Position numbers and translations under genes: made by a program | Assembly: GCA_964539785.1 (NCBI GenBank) | Contig: CAZIJQ010000042.1 | Location: 1 to 22,261, forward strand | From: JABMPO01 sp964539785 | Lineage (GTDB): Bacteria > Fidelibacterota > Marinisomatia > Marinisomatales > TCS56 | Length of the DNA stretch: 22,261 nt | Reading direction: 5' to 3' | Notes under the pieces: generated by a model | What the model was told of the DNA's origin: nothing | Databases searched by the model: none | The model's input: only the letters and a program-made list of their open reading frames with translations | Shown: one piece after another, positions 13,033 through 21,640 of the stretch | Layout: the number at the start of each line of letters is the position of its first letter | Position numbering within the stretch: position 1 is the stretch's first letter

Positions 13033-14838
13033 ATGACTTTCGAAATAGCCATAGTCCTGCTAATCATTGCAATTACGGTAGTTTTATTTGCTACTGAGCT
13101 GGTGCCAATTGAGATTGCTGCTTTGGTAAGTCTGGGGCTGTTACTTTTGACTGGTATATTGAAACCGGAAGAAGCTTTTTCCGGCTTCTCGAATACTGCT
13201 GTTATAACAATCGCTCTGCTGTTTGCTTTAAGTTATGCGCTACAGAAAACAGGGGTTTTAGAATATTTCGTTATCACGTTGAATAAACTGGCCAAGCGTT
13301 CCACCTGGCTGGGATTGTTTGTCTTTTTATTTTCAATCGCCATTCTATCAGCATTAATTAACAATACTGCCGTGGTGGCTATATTCATACCGATTGCTAT
13401 TCGAATGGCCCAGAAATATTCAATCAGCCCATCAAAAGTACTGATTCCACTCAGCTACGCCGCCATCATGGGCGGCACATTGACCCTGGTAGGTACATCC
13501 ACTAATCTGCTGGTAAACTCGATGATGGTTGAGTCTTCTATGGAATCAGCCCTGGGAATGTTCGAATTCACTCGTTACGGAATAATAATTCTGTTGGTTG
13601 GCATGACTTACATTGCCGTGGTCGGTTATCGAATGCTACCGTCACGCACCGTCACAAGTAGTCTCACTCAGAATTACAATATGGGTGATTACTTAACTGA
13701 GATAAAAATTTCAGAGGACTCTAGCCTGGCCGGTAAATCCTGCCTGGAGCGGGGAATAAGCCAAAATTATGATGTTGTTGTGCTGGACATCCTGCGCGAC
13801 AATGTACGATTATCTACTCAAATCAGGGATGCGATTCTGCAACCCAACGATATTCTATTTGTCCGGGGATCAGTCGAGAATCTGCTACGGTTGAAAAAAA
13901 TCGAGAAGGTAACGTTGCTGACCGATGAAAAATTGACTCATCCTGAATTGACGCAAAAAGACAATGTGTTGGTGGAATGTCTCATGACCGATCAATCCGA
14001 ATTGGTGGGACGCAGTGTCATGGAATCCAATTTTCGCCGGCATTTTGGGGCATTTGTGCTGGCAATTCGCCGGGAAGGAACAATTTTACGCAGTAAAGTC
14101 GCTCATATTATTTTAAAGGCTTATGATACTCTGTTGGTTTACGGTCCGCGGGAAAAAATCCAGGAAATGGCCGCCACCGGCGACTTCATAGTATTGCAGG
14201 AAATCGCCACCAAGCTCAAGCGTCATCGTTTCTGGTGGTTGAGCATTTTAGTCCTGCTGGCAGCTGTAATAATTGCTGCACTGGGAATATCACCAATAAT
14301 AAAAAATAGTTTACTGGCTGTCATTATTTTATTGGTTGTCAAAGTGATGACACCCAGTGAAGTTTATCATTCAATTCACTGGCCGGTGATAGTATTGATT
14401 GCAGCGTTGATTCCTTTGGGACTGGCCATTCAAACTAGCGGAACTGCCGATTGGATCGGTGGTAATATTTTCAATCTCGTGGCCAATGCGCCCGATTCAA
14501 TTAAGGGCTATATCCTACTTGCGATTTTATACCTGATTACCGCCATATTAACCGAAGTTTCGTCGAACGCGGCAGCCGCAATAATTATGGTACCAATCGC
14601 AATCAACGCAGCTGCTCAATTGGGCTTAATGCCGCGGCCGTTTATTTTTGCTATTTGCTTTGCCGCCTCGGCCTCATTCGCTACTCCGGTAGGCTATCAA
14701 ACCAACTTAATGGTTTATGGCCCCGGAGGCTACAAATTCACTGATTATATGAAGGTTGGAATCCCCCTGGCATTAATTTTATGGGTCACGGCAATTTTTA
14801 TGATTCCAGTCTTATGGCCGTTTACAGCCGTTCATTAA
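13033..14838 (+). CDS. SLC13/DASS-family transporter with two RCK_C (TrkA_C) domains
   Basis: 601-aa inner-membrane symporter, probably Na+-driven uptake of a divalent anion such as sulfate or a dicarboxylate. The N-terminal half (about 1-200) has the NNTAVVAIFIPIAIRMA and GTSTNLLVNS motifs. Two cytoplasmic TrkA_C domains follow at about 215-290 and 310-385 (SLAGKSCLERGISQNYDVVV; ELVGRSVMESNFRRHFGAFV). The C-terminal half (about 395-600) repeats the transport motifs (SSNAAAAIIMVPIA, TPVGYQTNLMVYGPGGY). This order is that of bacterial SLC13 permeases of the SAC1/YfbS kind; the inserted domains probably sense a ligand. AAAGGA lies 10 nt before the ATG. Substrate is not inferable from sequence alone. 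Confidence 0.92.
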   Translation: MTFEIAIVLLIIAITVVLFATELVPIEIAALVSLGLLLLTGILKPEEAFSGFSNTAVITIALLFALSYALQKTGVLEYFVITLNKLAKRSTWLGLFVFLFSIAILSALINNTAVVAIFIPIAIRMAQKYSISPSKVLIPLSYAAIMGGTLTLVGTSTNLLVNSMMVESSMESALGMFEFTRYGIIILLVGMTYIAVVGYRMLPSRTVTSSLTQNYNMGDYLTEIKISEDSSLAGKSCLERGISQNYDVVVLDILRDNVRLSTQIRDAILQPNDILFVRGSVENLLRLKKIEKVTLLTDEKLTHPELTQKDNVLVECLMTDQSELVGRSVMESNFRRHFGAFVLAIRREGTILRSKVAHIILKAYDTLLVYGPREKIQEMAATGDFIVLQEIATKLKRHRFWWLSILVLLAAVIIAALGISPIIKNSLLAVIILLVVKVMTPSEVYHSIHWPVIVLIAALIPLGLAIQTSGTADWIGGNIFNLVANAPDSIKGYILLAILYLITAILTEVSSNAAAAIIMVPIAINAAAQLGLMPRPFIFAICFAASASFATPVGYQTNLMVYGPGGYKFTDYMKVGIPLALILWVTAIFMIPVLWPFTAVH

Positions 14839-14940
14839 ACACATAATTAATTTCAATATATAGCTGATGATTGCGGCCTATCTCAATCAATTCGTTTTAC
14901 AAACAATAAATCGTATAAAAATGTCTCCAACGGTTACAGC

Positions 14941-16830
14941 TTAGCTGATTGTATCTTCGATTTTTCCCAATCGATCCAGCAATTTAAGATAAGCAGTCTC
15001 GAGCTCTTCCTGGGTAGTCATAGCCTGTTGGATTTTTAAATAATCGCTGGCGTTAGCTGGATCATTAATAATAATCGTCTGGCTTTCCAGATCCGATTCC
15101 ATTTTCTTGATTTCACGGGTTAGTTTTTTACGCTCATTTTCGAGCCGCTTTTGCTCTTTGCGAGCCACTATTCGAGCTTCTTTGTCAGCAGATTCTCCCA
15201 GCCCCTTTTTCAATTTCCCAGAGCTACCGTCTTCTTGTTGGCTGGATTTCCAGCTGTAGTATTCATAATTACCCGTATAAACATTAAGTTTTCCATCGCC
15301 GATATCGATCGTCATATTTGTTACTGCATTCAGGAAATGGCGATCGTGCGAAATACAAACCAGGGTTCCCTGGAATTCGGCCAAAACCCGTTCAACAACA
15401 TCCCGTGATATCATATCCAGATGATTGGTTGGTTCATCCAAAAGCAGCAGGTGCGACGGCTCCACCAGCATGCGGGCTAATGCCAGCCTAGATTTTTCAC
15501 CACCGGATAATACTTTTACCAGTTTTTCAACCGTGTCACCTGAGAATAAAAAACCACCGAGATAACCCCTGATCTGAGAAATGGACCAGCCACCAGCGAC
15601 CAATTCAATAGTTTCGTAAACAGTTTTTTGAGGGTCAAGTATTTCCAGTTGATGCTGGGCAAAATACGCTTTTTCCACGCCGTCCCCAAATTCCAGGCTG
15701 CCCCCGGACAAACCGGTTTCTTCCGCCAGCATTTTCAGCAGGGTCGATTTACCGGCGCCATTGTATCCCACTAGTCCGATTTTCTGTCCCCGTTCAATTG
15801 TCAAATTCAGCCGGGGATATACCACCAGTTCACCGTATTGCTTACGGGCTTCTTTCAGTTGCACCACCTTTAAAGGGGCACGTCCCGGCTGCGGAATTGT
15901 CAACCGGAAATGAGGCTTGTCGGTGGTCGGTGCATCCACCAGCTCCATTTTTTCCAACTGCTTGACCCGGCTCTGAACTTGACTGGCTTTAGTATTCTTG
16001 TAACGAAATCGTTCAATGAACCGTTCGGTCGAAGCAATTTTCCGTTGCTGATTTCGGAAGGCTGCTTCCTGCTGGTCGTGCCGCAATTTTTTCTGTTCTA
16101 CAAATGAAGAAAAATTTCCTTTATACAAATTTATTACTGCCTGATCCAGCTCGACAATATGAGTAACCGACGTATCGAGAAAGGTGCGGTCATGGCTGAT
16201 CATAATCAGTCCGCCTTTCCAATTCGCCAGAAAAGCTTCTAACCAGATTGTTGCATCAAGGTCGAGATGATTGGTTGGTTCGTCAAGGAAAAGCATATCC
16301 GGTTGGAGCAGCAGAATGCCAGCCAGGGCTACTCGCATGCGCCAGCCACCGCTGAATTCTTCCAGCAATCTGTGAAAATCTGTCGTTTGGAAACCAAGTC
16401 CGTTCAAAATCCGCCTGGCCCGATCTTCCAGTGACCAGCCCTCGAGCCGCTCATAATTTTCCTGCAACTGGCTCAACCGGCTTAATATTATCTGGTTATG
16501 GGGTTCTTCAGCCAATTGCTGGGAGGCGGTATAAATTTTTTCTTCCAGTTCCGCCACCTCCGGGTATGACTTCATGACTTCTTCAAGAATTGAGCGCCGG
16601 GAACCGGGAATAATATCCTGAGGCAAATAACCGATCACGGTTCCTTTATCAACTAACACATTACCGTTATCGGTAGTTTCATAGCCCAGCATCAGCCGTA
16701 AAAGGGTGGTTTTTCCTGATCCGTTGGGTCCAACCAACCCGATGCGCATACCGGGTTTTATTACCAATCCCGTATTGTTAAACAGGACTTTGTCCGGAAA
16801 TTCTTTTGATATTCCTTCGAGACGAATCAT
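14941..16830 (-). CDS. ABC-F family ATPase (YheS/Uup-like)
   Basis: 629-aa soluble ATPase with two ABC domains and no membrane segment, the layout of ABC-F proteins that act on the ribosome rather than in transport. Domain 1: Walker A GPNGSGKT (34-41), signature FSGGW (159-163), Walker B MLFLDEPTNHLD (179-190). The inter-domain linker (about 240-300) is basic and helical. Domain 2: Walker A GYNGAGKST (355-363), signature LSGGEK (441-446), Walker B LLLLDEP (461-467). A charged coiled coil (about 545-629) closes the protein, as in Uup. The FSGGWRMR signature is YheS-like. It starts 2 bp after the mtaB stop, so the pair is an operon. A translation factor role is likely; antibiotic resistance is possible but unsupported. 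Confidence 0.93.
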   Translation of the reverse strand: MIRLEGISKEFPDKVLFNNTGLVIKPGMRIGLVGPNGSGKTTLLRLMLGYETTDNGNVLVDKGTVIGYLPQDIIPGSRRSILEEVMKSYPEVAELEEKIYTASQQLAEEPHNQIILSRLSQLQENYERLEGWSLEDRARRILNGLGFQTTDFHRLLEEFSGGWRMRVALAGILLLQPDMLFLDEPTNHLDLDATIWLEAFLANWKGGLIMISHDRTFLDTSVTHIVELDQAVINLYKGNFSSFVEQKKLRHDQQEAAFRNQQRKIASTERFIERFRYKNTKASQVQSRVKQLEKMELVDAPTTDKPHFRLTIPQPGRAPLKVVQLKEARKQYGELVVYPRLNLTIERGQKIGLVGYNGAGKSTLLKMLAEETGLSGGSLEFGDGVEKAYFAQHQLEILDPQKTVYETIELVAGGWSISQIRGYLGGFLFSGDTVEKLVKVLSGGEKSRLALARMLVEPSHLLLLDEPTNHLDMISRDVVERVLAEFQGTLVCISHDRHFLNAVTNMTIDIGDGKLNVYTGNYEYYSWKSSQQEDGSSGKLKKGLGESADKEARIVARKEQKRLENERKKLTREIKKMESDLESQTIIINDPANASDYLKIQQAMTTQEELETAYLKLLDRLGKIEDTIS

Positions 16831-16832
16831 GG

Positions 16833-18146
16833 TTATTCTGAAATTTCCCCAATCAGAAAATTACCACAATCCTGAGTGAGAAGTACCTGACAGATTGTGT
16901 TTTTGAATGACTCATCTCCCGCTATTTTGACGCGGATATAATTGGGAGTCATTCCGGAAACCAGATCATCTTTCCCAATCGTTTCAAAAAGCACCGATTG
17001 AACTGTGTTTAGAAAACGTCGATTGTACACCTGTTTCTTTTTTGCGCTCATTTCACGCAAAATCGAAGCCCGTTTCTTTTTAACATGAAAATCAACCCGA
17101 TTCGGAAGCTTGGCCGCAATCGTACCATCCCGTTCAGAATACCTGAAAATGTGCAGGTATGAAAATGGAAGCCGCTCAACAACAGCTAATGTTTCAGCAA
17201 ATTCCGCTTCAGTTTCGCCGGGAAAACCAACAATCAAATCTGTTCCCCAGGCAACATTGGGAAGTATGCTTCCGATGCGACTGGCCAGTTTGAAATATTC
17301 AGCCAATTGGTATTTGCGCCGCATGCGATTGAGAACCGCAGGGGACCCGCTTTGTAATGGGATGTGCAAGTGAGGACAAATTGTGGGGCGTTCAGCCAGC
17401 AATTGCAATAGATCGTCAGATATTGTGTTGGGCTCGATCGAGCTAATTCTTATTCTATTCAATCCGGGAATAATGCTTAGTCTTTCCAGCAAATCCGCCA
17501 GTTTATTGCTACCATCCTGCCAAGTGCCAATATTAATCCCGGTAAGAACCAGTTCCCGATAGCCTCGATCCACGAGATTTTTAGCTTCGGTCAGGCATTC
17601 AGACATTTGGCGACTGCGAGCTTTACCCCGGGCAAAGGGGATTATACAATAAGAGCAGAAATAATCGCAGCCTTCCTGAATTTTCAGATAGGCCCGGGTT
17701 CGTCCGGTGGCAGAAATAAATTCCAATTCCCGATAATTTTCAATATCGCCGGATTCATTCACATAAACCAGCGGTTTGGCTACCTTTGTTTCCAGTTGGG
17801 TAATATATTCCAAAAGGCGATATTTTTCATTAGTCCCTAAAATCATATCAACACCAGCGATTGACGACAAATCCTCCGGATTTATCTGAGCATAGCAACC
17901 CATGGCAACAATTCTGCCCTGTGGTGATGCTTTGATAGCGTTCCTGATAATCTGGCGGCTCTTGCTGTCGGCCTCATTGGTGACGGTACAAGTATTAATC
18001 ACCGTTAAGTCCGCTGCCGACCGGAAAGGCACTAGCTCGAAACCATGACGCCTGAAATCCGCCGCGATAGCGTCTGTCTCCGACTGATTTAGCTTGCAGC
18101 CCAGAGTGTGAAAACTAACGGTTTTAATCTGAGATTGGTTTTTCAT
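16833..18146 (-). CDS. mtaB: tRNA t6A37 methylthiotransferase (MtaB)
   Basis: 437-aa radical-SAM enzyme that adds a methylthio group to t6A at tRNA position 37. The N-terminal UPF0004 domain carries three cluster Cys: C17 in LGCKLNQSET, C53 in NTCTVTN and C84 in MGCYAQ. The radical-SAM motif CxxxCxxC is C160-C164-C167 (CDYFCSYC), followed by IPFARGKARSR. A TRAM-like tail occupies about 375-435. GCKLNQSE favours MtaB over MiaB or RimO. It is upstream of and translationally close to the ABC-F gene, both translation-related. Divergent from the XRE gene across a 213-bp AT-rich gap; no clear Shine-Dalgarno. Confidence 0.93.
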   Translation of the reverse strand: MKNQSQIKTVSFHTLGCKLNQSETDAIAADFRRHGFELVPFRSAADLTVINTCTVTNEADSKSRQIIRNAIKASPQGRIVAMGCYAQINPEDLSSIAGVDMILGTNEKYRLLEYITQLETKVAKPLVYVNESGDIENYRELEFISATGRTRAYLKIQEGCDYFCSYCIIPFARGKARSRQMSECLTEAKNLVDRGYRELVLTGINIGTWQDGSNKLADLLERLSIIPGLNRIRISSIEPNTISDDLLQLLAERPTICPHLHIPLQSGSPAVLNRMRRKYQLAEYFKLASRIGSILPNVAWGTDLIVGFPGETEAEFAETLAVVERLPFSYLHIFRYSERDGTIAAKLPNRVDFHVKKKRASILREMSAKKKQVYNRRFLNTVQSVLFETIGKDDLVSGMTPNYIRVKIAGDESFKNTICQVLLTQDCGNFLIGEISE

Positions 18147-18359
18147 GGTATTGTACAGGGGTCGGAATTTCGGTTGCTGCTAAATCTTAAACAAGCCGGG
18201 TATTTCTATCATTAGAAGCGATAAAAAGTATAGCTATTGCCAATAACTTTTATGGTCACTAATAAATATCATACCAAATAATTTATATTTATAAATAAGT
18301 ATTGATAATTTATCTAAGAAATACTACGTTTACTGTATAACATTTCTAGGAGCGGTACT

Positions 18360-18668
18360 ATGTTAATTGGAGATGATCTAAAACAAGTAAGGCGGGAACT
18401 GGGCTTAACTCAAAAAGGACTGGCTGAAAAGCTCGGCGTCAGTCTTCCGACAGTTGTCAATTGGGAACTGGGTAAATCCACACCGCGCGGTCAAAACCGA
18501 ATTAAATTAGACGAATTTTTGACCGAAACTATAGCTGATGAAGATTTCATCGATGATCAAATGTGGGATGATCTACAAATTGTATCTGATGAATTGGGTT
18601 TTGAGGATATGATAGAGCTATTTAAGACAATTGTCCGTAAACACAAACTTGGTTTGCTGGACCTTTAG
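18360..18668 (+). CDS. Small XRE-family DNA-binding protein
   Basis: 102 aa. A Cro/C1-type helix-turn-helix fills residues about 4-52 (LKQVRRELGLTQKGLAEKL, then GVSLPTVVNWELGKSTPRG). A separate C-terminal half is acidic then amphipathic (ETIADEDFIDDQMWDDL; ELFKTIVRKHKLGLLDL) and may mediate dimerisation or contact a partner. AGGAG lies 8 nt before the ATG. The 213-bp AT-rich gap upstream has an inverted repeat AGTATT/AATACT (18298-18325) that could be its own operator; this is a guess. Its stop lies 2 bp from the stop of the cyclase gene on the other strand. No toxin-like partner is present, so I do not call it an antitoxin. Confidence 0.85.
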   Translation: MLIGDDLKQVRRELGLTQKGLAEKLGVSLPTVVNWELGKSTPRGQNRIKLDEFLTETIADEDFIDDQMWDDLQIVSDELGFEDMIELFKTIVRKHKLGLLDL

Positions 18669-18670
18669 AT

Positions 18671-20866
18671 CTATTTACTGGTAAGGGTCCAGGTTCCATC
18701 CCAATCTTTACCGGGGGGGGTTTTCTTCATGTGTTCACAACGGGAAATATAGATTGCAGAGGGGTTTGTATTTCGACCGGGGAACATTATCTCCAGAGCT
18801 TCGGCTGTTTTAAAAACCTTGATTGCTTTATTCCAATTCTGATCAAGATACAAAGCCTGCCCTTCATGAAAAGCGACTACCGCCGCTGCGAGATTCGGAT
18901 CAAGTTTATCTTTTTCAGATAATAGCTCATAAACTTTTACCGGTACGCTTTTACCCTTAACTCGTACATAGTCCAGGAAGCGCCATTCGAATCTATCCTT
19001 TACCGCCACATAAGTTGTGTCCAGGACCTGGATATACACACCATATTGTTTCGCGGAAGCCTCTAACCGTGAGGCGATATTAACCGTATCACCCATCATA
19101 GTGTAATTCATACGCATGGTTGAACCCATATTACCGGTTACAATATCACCCGATCCCAACCCGATGCGGTGCTGCATATTGTGAACAATTTCCGGCCAAC
19201 CTTCTTCCGACTTCCATTTGGTACGCAATACAGCCAACTCCTGCTCCATCTCTAGGGCGGTCATGCAAGCCTGGTATTCATGGTCTTCAACGGGCATTGG
19301 TGAACCATAGAAGGCCACAATAGAATCGCCAATATACTTATCCAGTGTACCCTGGCGATTAAGTAAAACCGTGGTCATTTCAGTTAAATATTCGTTCATG
19401 AGACTGACCATCTTCGTTGGCTCCAGCACTTCGGAAAACGAAGAAAAGCTCTGGATATCGGAGAAAAAGGCGGTGTGATAACCGGCATCACCACCAAGTT
19501 TGGGTTCCTGCTTGGATTCGTACATTTGATCGATCAATTCCGGTGAAATATAGGTACTGAAAGTCGACTTCAAAAATCGTTTATCTTTCTCAGACACCAG
19601 AAAATTATACAGGAAAACACCCAGGTAGGTGGTCCCTACAGCCAGTACCGGACGAACAATTTCCCACGCAGCCAGAGCAGTCAGAAATCGGCTGTAGGCA
19701 AAAATAATCCAGCCAATTAATACAATTACCGGTATCAGCATGGCCAGGATCGGTCGTGCAATAATCAGTGAAACCAGAATACCGACCAGGAGGCAGGTAA
19801 TCACTGTAACCCAGAAGTTAGCCTGTTTACTGACCAGCTGAATAAATTCATCATTCAGGATACTATGCATTACGGTAGCATGAATCTCAACCCCCGCAAA
19901 GGTTTCCTGAACCGGTGTATTCCGCAAGTCCATTAATCCCGGCAGAGAAGAACCTACGATAGCGACCCGATCCTGCCAATATTCCGGCGGCAGCATTTCC
20001 GGATCGAAGCAGTACATATATGGCAAATAATAAAAGGTCTTAAAAAATCCATAATAATTAACAAAAACACGGCCCTGATCGTCAATGGGGAGCTCCCGGA
20101 CAATTTCGCCGGCGCGGTTGGTCAAGGTCAGGATCAGTTTGGCAAAATCATAGGAGAAACCATCCGCCGGAACATCCAGGATATCCATGGCTGCCGCCAT
20201 TACCAGCGATGGGTAAACATGTTGCGGACCCTCAAAAAAGATTGCAGTTGGTGCCCGTCGGATTATGCCATCTTCATCCTGGGGGAAATTGGCGCTGCCG
20301 GCCCGCCGGGCAACAGACAACAGTTCCAGGTGAGTATTGCCGATACGTTCCGCCCGAGGCAGTTGCAACGCTTGCTCCAGGGGAATATCCAAAATATGCC
20401 GACTGGGATCGTACCCGGCCGGTTCACTATCCATGGGATAGAGAAAAGTACTGCTATCAGCAGCCTCAAAAACCAGGGCGTGGTAGGCTTTATTGCTGGC
20501 AGCAGTAGATTCGACAAATCTGGCGGGATCGTTGGAGATTAGGAACTGTTCGGTAACCGCTGAAAGATCTTCGGCTGCCGGTGGGTTTTCAGAAACCAAG
20601 GCGTTTACCAGATCAAAATTGAAGGAGTTTTCCGCATCAAAAATAATATCAAAAAGAATGGCCTTGGGATTGCCGGAAGTCACCACATCGATCAACTGGC
20701 CATGGTAGGCATGGGGCCAGTCCTTATAATTACCCAGTCCTTCTACCGAGCTGAGATCAATATCAATGATTACAATATCATCAATTGAAGCTTCTTCACT
20801 ATCAGCCACTTTGGCCTTCATGCGAGAATCGTATGAGCGAAACTCATAACCATCTAAAACGGTCTT
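18671..20866 (-). CDS. CHASE2-domain class III adenylate cyclase (5' end in assembly gap)
   Basis: Membrane sensor making cyclic nucleotide. Starting at the gap: a CHASE2 extracytoplasmic domain (about 20866-19890; YEFRSYDSRMK, DIVIIDIDLSS, KAILFDIIFD), three membrane segments (about 19850-19580), a class III cyclase domain (about 19470-18915) and a helical TPR-like tail. Metal-binding Asp residues are in FFSDIQSFSSF and YIGDSIVAFYG. The Lys of DKYIGD favours ATP over GTP, and the transition-state Asn and Arg are in GDTVNIASRLE. CHASE2 proteins normally begin with a membrane helix, which would lie in the N run. The frame continues across the 100 N into the FecR segment, but the gap length is a placeholder, so fusion cannot be judged. 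Convergent with the XRE gene. Confidence 0.9.
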   Translation of the reverse strand, partial: KTVLDGYEFRSYDSRMKAKVADSEEASIDDIVIIDIDLSSVEGLGNYKDWPHAYHGQLIDVVTSGNPKAILFDIIFDAENSFNFDLVNALVSENPPAAEDLSAVTEQFLISNDPARFVESTAASNKAYHALVFEAADSSTFLYPMDSEPAGYDPSRHILDIPLEQALQLPRAERIGNTHLELLSVARRAGSANFPQDEDGIIRRAPTAIFFEGPQHVYPSLVMAAAMDILDVPADGFSYDFAKLILTLTNRAGEIVRELPIDDQGRVFVNYYGFFKTFYYLPYMYCFDPEMLPPEYWQDRVAIVGSSLPGLMDLRNTPVQETFAGVEIHATVMHSILNDEFIQLVSKQANFWVTVITCLLVGILVSLIIARPILAMLIPVIVLIGWIIFAYSRFLTALAAWEIVRPVLAVGTTYLGVFLYNFLVSEKDKRFLKSTFSTYISPELIDQMYESKQEPKLGGDAGYHTAFFSDIQSFSSFSEVLEPTKMVSLMNEYLTEMTTVLLNRQGTLDKYIGDSIVAFYGSPMPVEDHEYQACMTALEMEQELAVLRTKWKSEEGWPEIVHNMQHRIGLGSGDIVTGNMGSTMRMNYTMMGDTVNIASRLEASAKQYGVYIQVLDTTYVAVKDRFEWRFLDYVRVKGKSVPVKVYELLSEKDKLDPNLAAAVVAFHEGQALYLDQNWNKAIKVFKTAEALEIMFPGRNTNPSAIYISRCEHMKKTPPGKDWDGTWTLTSK

Positions 20867-20966
20867 NNNNNNNNNNNNNNNNNNNNNNNNNNNNNNNNNN
20901 NNNNNNNNNNNNNNNNNNNNNNNNNNNNNNNNNNNNNNNNNNNNNNNNNNNNNNNNNNNNNNNNNN
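20867..20966. other. Assembly gap of 100 N
   Basis: Exactly 100 unknown bases, the conventional scaffold placeholder, so the true length is not known. It interrupts coding sequence between the FecR-type segment and the CHASE2-cyclase segment. Confidence 0.99.
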
Positions 20967-21493
20967 GCTTCGGCATCCAGGTTGGTAGGCTGATTAACAT
21001 CAACTTTCCCCTCATAAACCAATACCGAGCTTTCATCTTCGCCGGCACTGGTGCGATAGACGGTTCCACGGATAGCCGCCACAGCTGTTGGGGTGCGAAT
21101 GGACACATTTTTCTTTTCACCAAAAGCCGCTTTGGCAGACACCCAGGCATTGCCTTTCTTTAAGGTGGCGTTGAATTCCTTGGTCATGGGCTTGACGTTG
21201 GCTTCCGTTAATACCAATTCCGAATTTTCGCCAATCCGCACTTTCCCACCGCCGGTAAGTGTTATTTCGCAACGGGATTTAACGGCGGTACGAATCTGGT
21301 CATTTACATTAAGGGCTTGACGGGGCATGGCCCTGGACCAGTTTTCAGACCCAACCACAAGCACTTCCACTTTACCAAGCGGCAGGGTGATCTTGCCGAA
21401 TTCGGCCGCCAGACCAATCTGAGAAATCAAAATGAACGGAATAATTAAAGTTAACAGTGATATTCTGACGGATTGTTTCACGGCAAGCCCCAT
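20967..21493 (-). CDS. FecR-domain exported protein (3' end in assembly gap)
   Basis: At least 175 aa before the gap. The N terminus is a signal peptide or anchor (residues about 5-30, VRISLLTLIIPFILISQIGLA). It is followed by a FecR domain: LPLGKVEVLVVGSENWSRAM, a LTGGGKVRIGENSELVLTEA strand pair, then SIRTPTAVAAIRGTVYRT and VLVYEGKVDV, the conserved FecR core. The ATG at 21493 has no ribosome site; a GTG at 21481 behind GGGG is an alternative and still leaves the signal peptide whole. FecR and CHASE2-cyclase genes are often neighbours (from memory), so this may be a separate gene or the N-terminal part of the cyclase. Probably acts in the periplasm in signal sensing. Confidence 0.85.
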
Positions 21494-21594
21494 TAATTAT
21501 TTTTATTAATTATCGTGGATCAAATTTAACATAACTAACCCTAATAACCACAGTCGGTCATGACAAATATATCTATCGGCCAGTTTAGAAATAA

Positions 21595-21620
21595 CAAAGG
21601 GCGGGATAAACCGCCCTTTG
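21595..21620 (-). terminator. Hairpin terminator after the sorting-domain protein gene
   Basis: Perfect 10-bp stem CAAAGGGCGG/CCGCCCTTTG with a GATAAA loop. On the minus strand it lies 20 bp after the stop of the gene at 21641 and is followed by the U-rich TTATTTC. It separates that gene from the FecR gene. Confidence 0.75.
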
Positions 21621-21640
21621 TCAGACTTAATTGATTCAGA

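Noticed and set aside
18360..18668. XRE protein as a toxin-antitoxin antitoxin
   Set aside because: No small partner gene is adjacent on the same strand; the neighbours are mtaB and a convergent cyclase.
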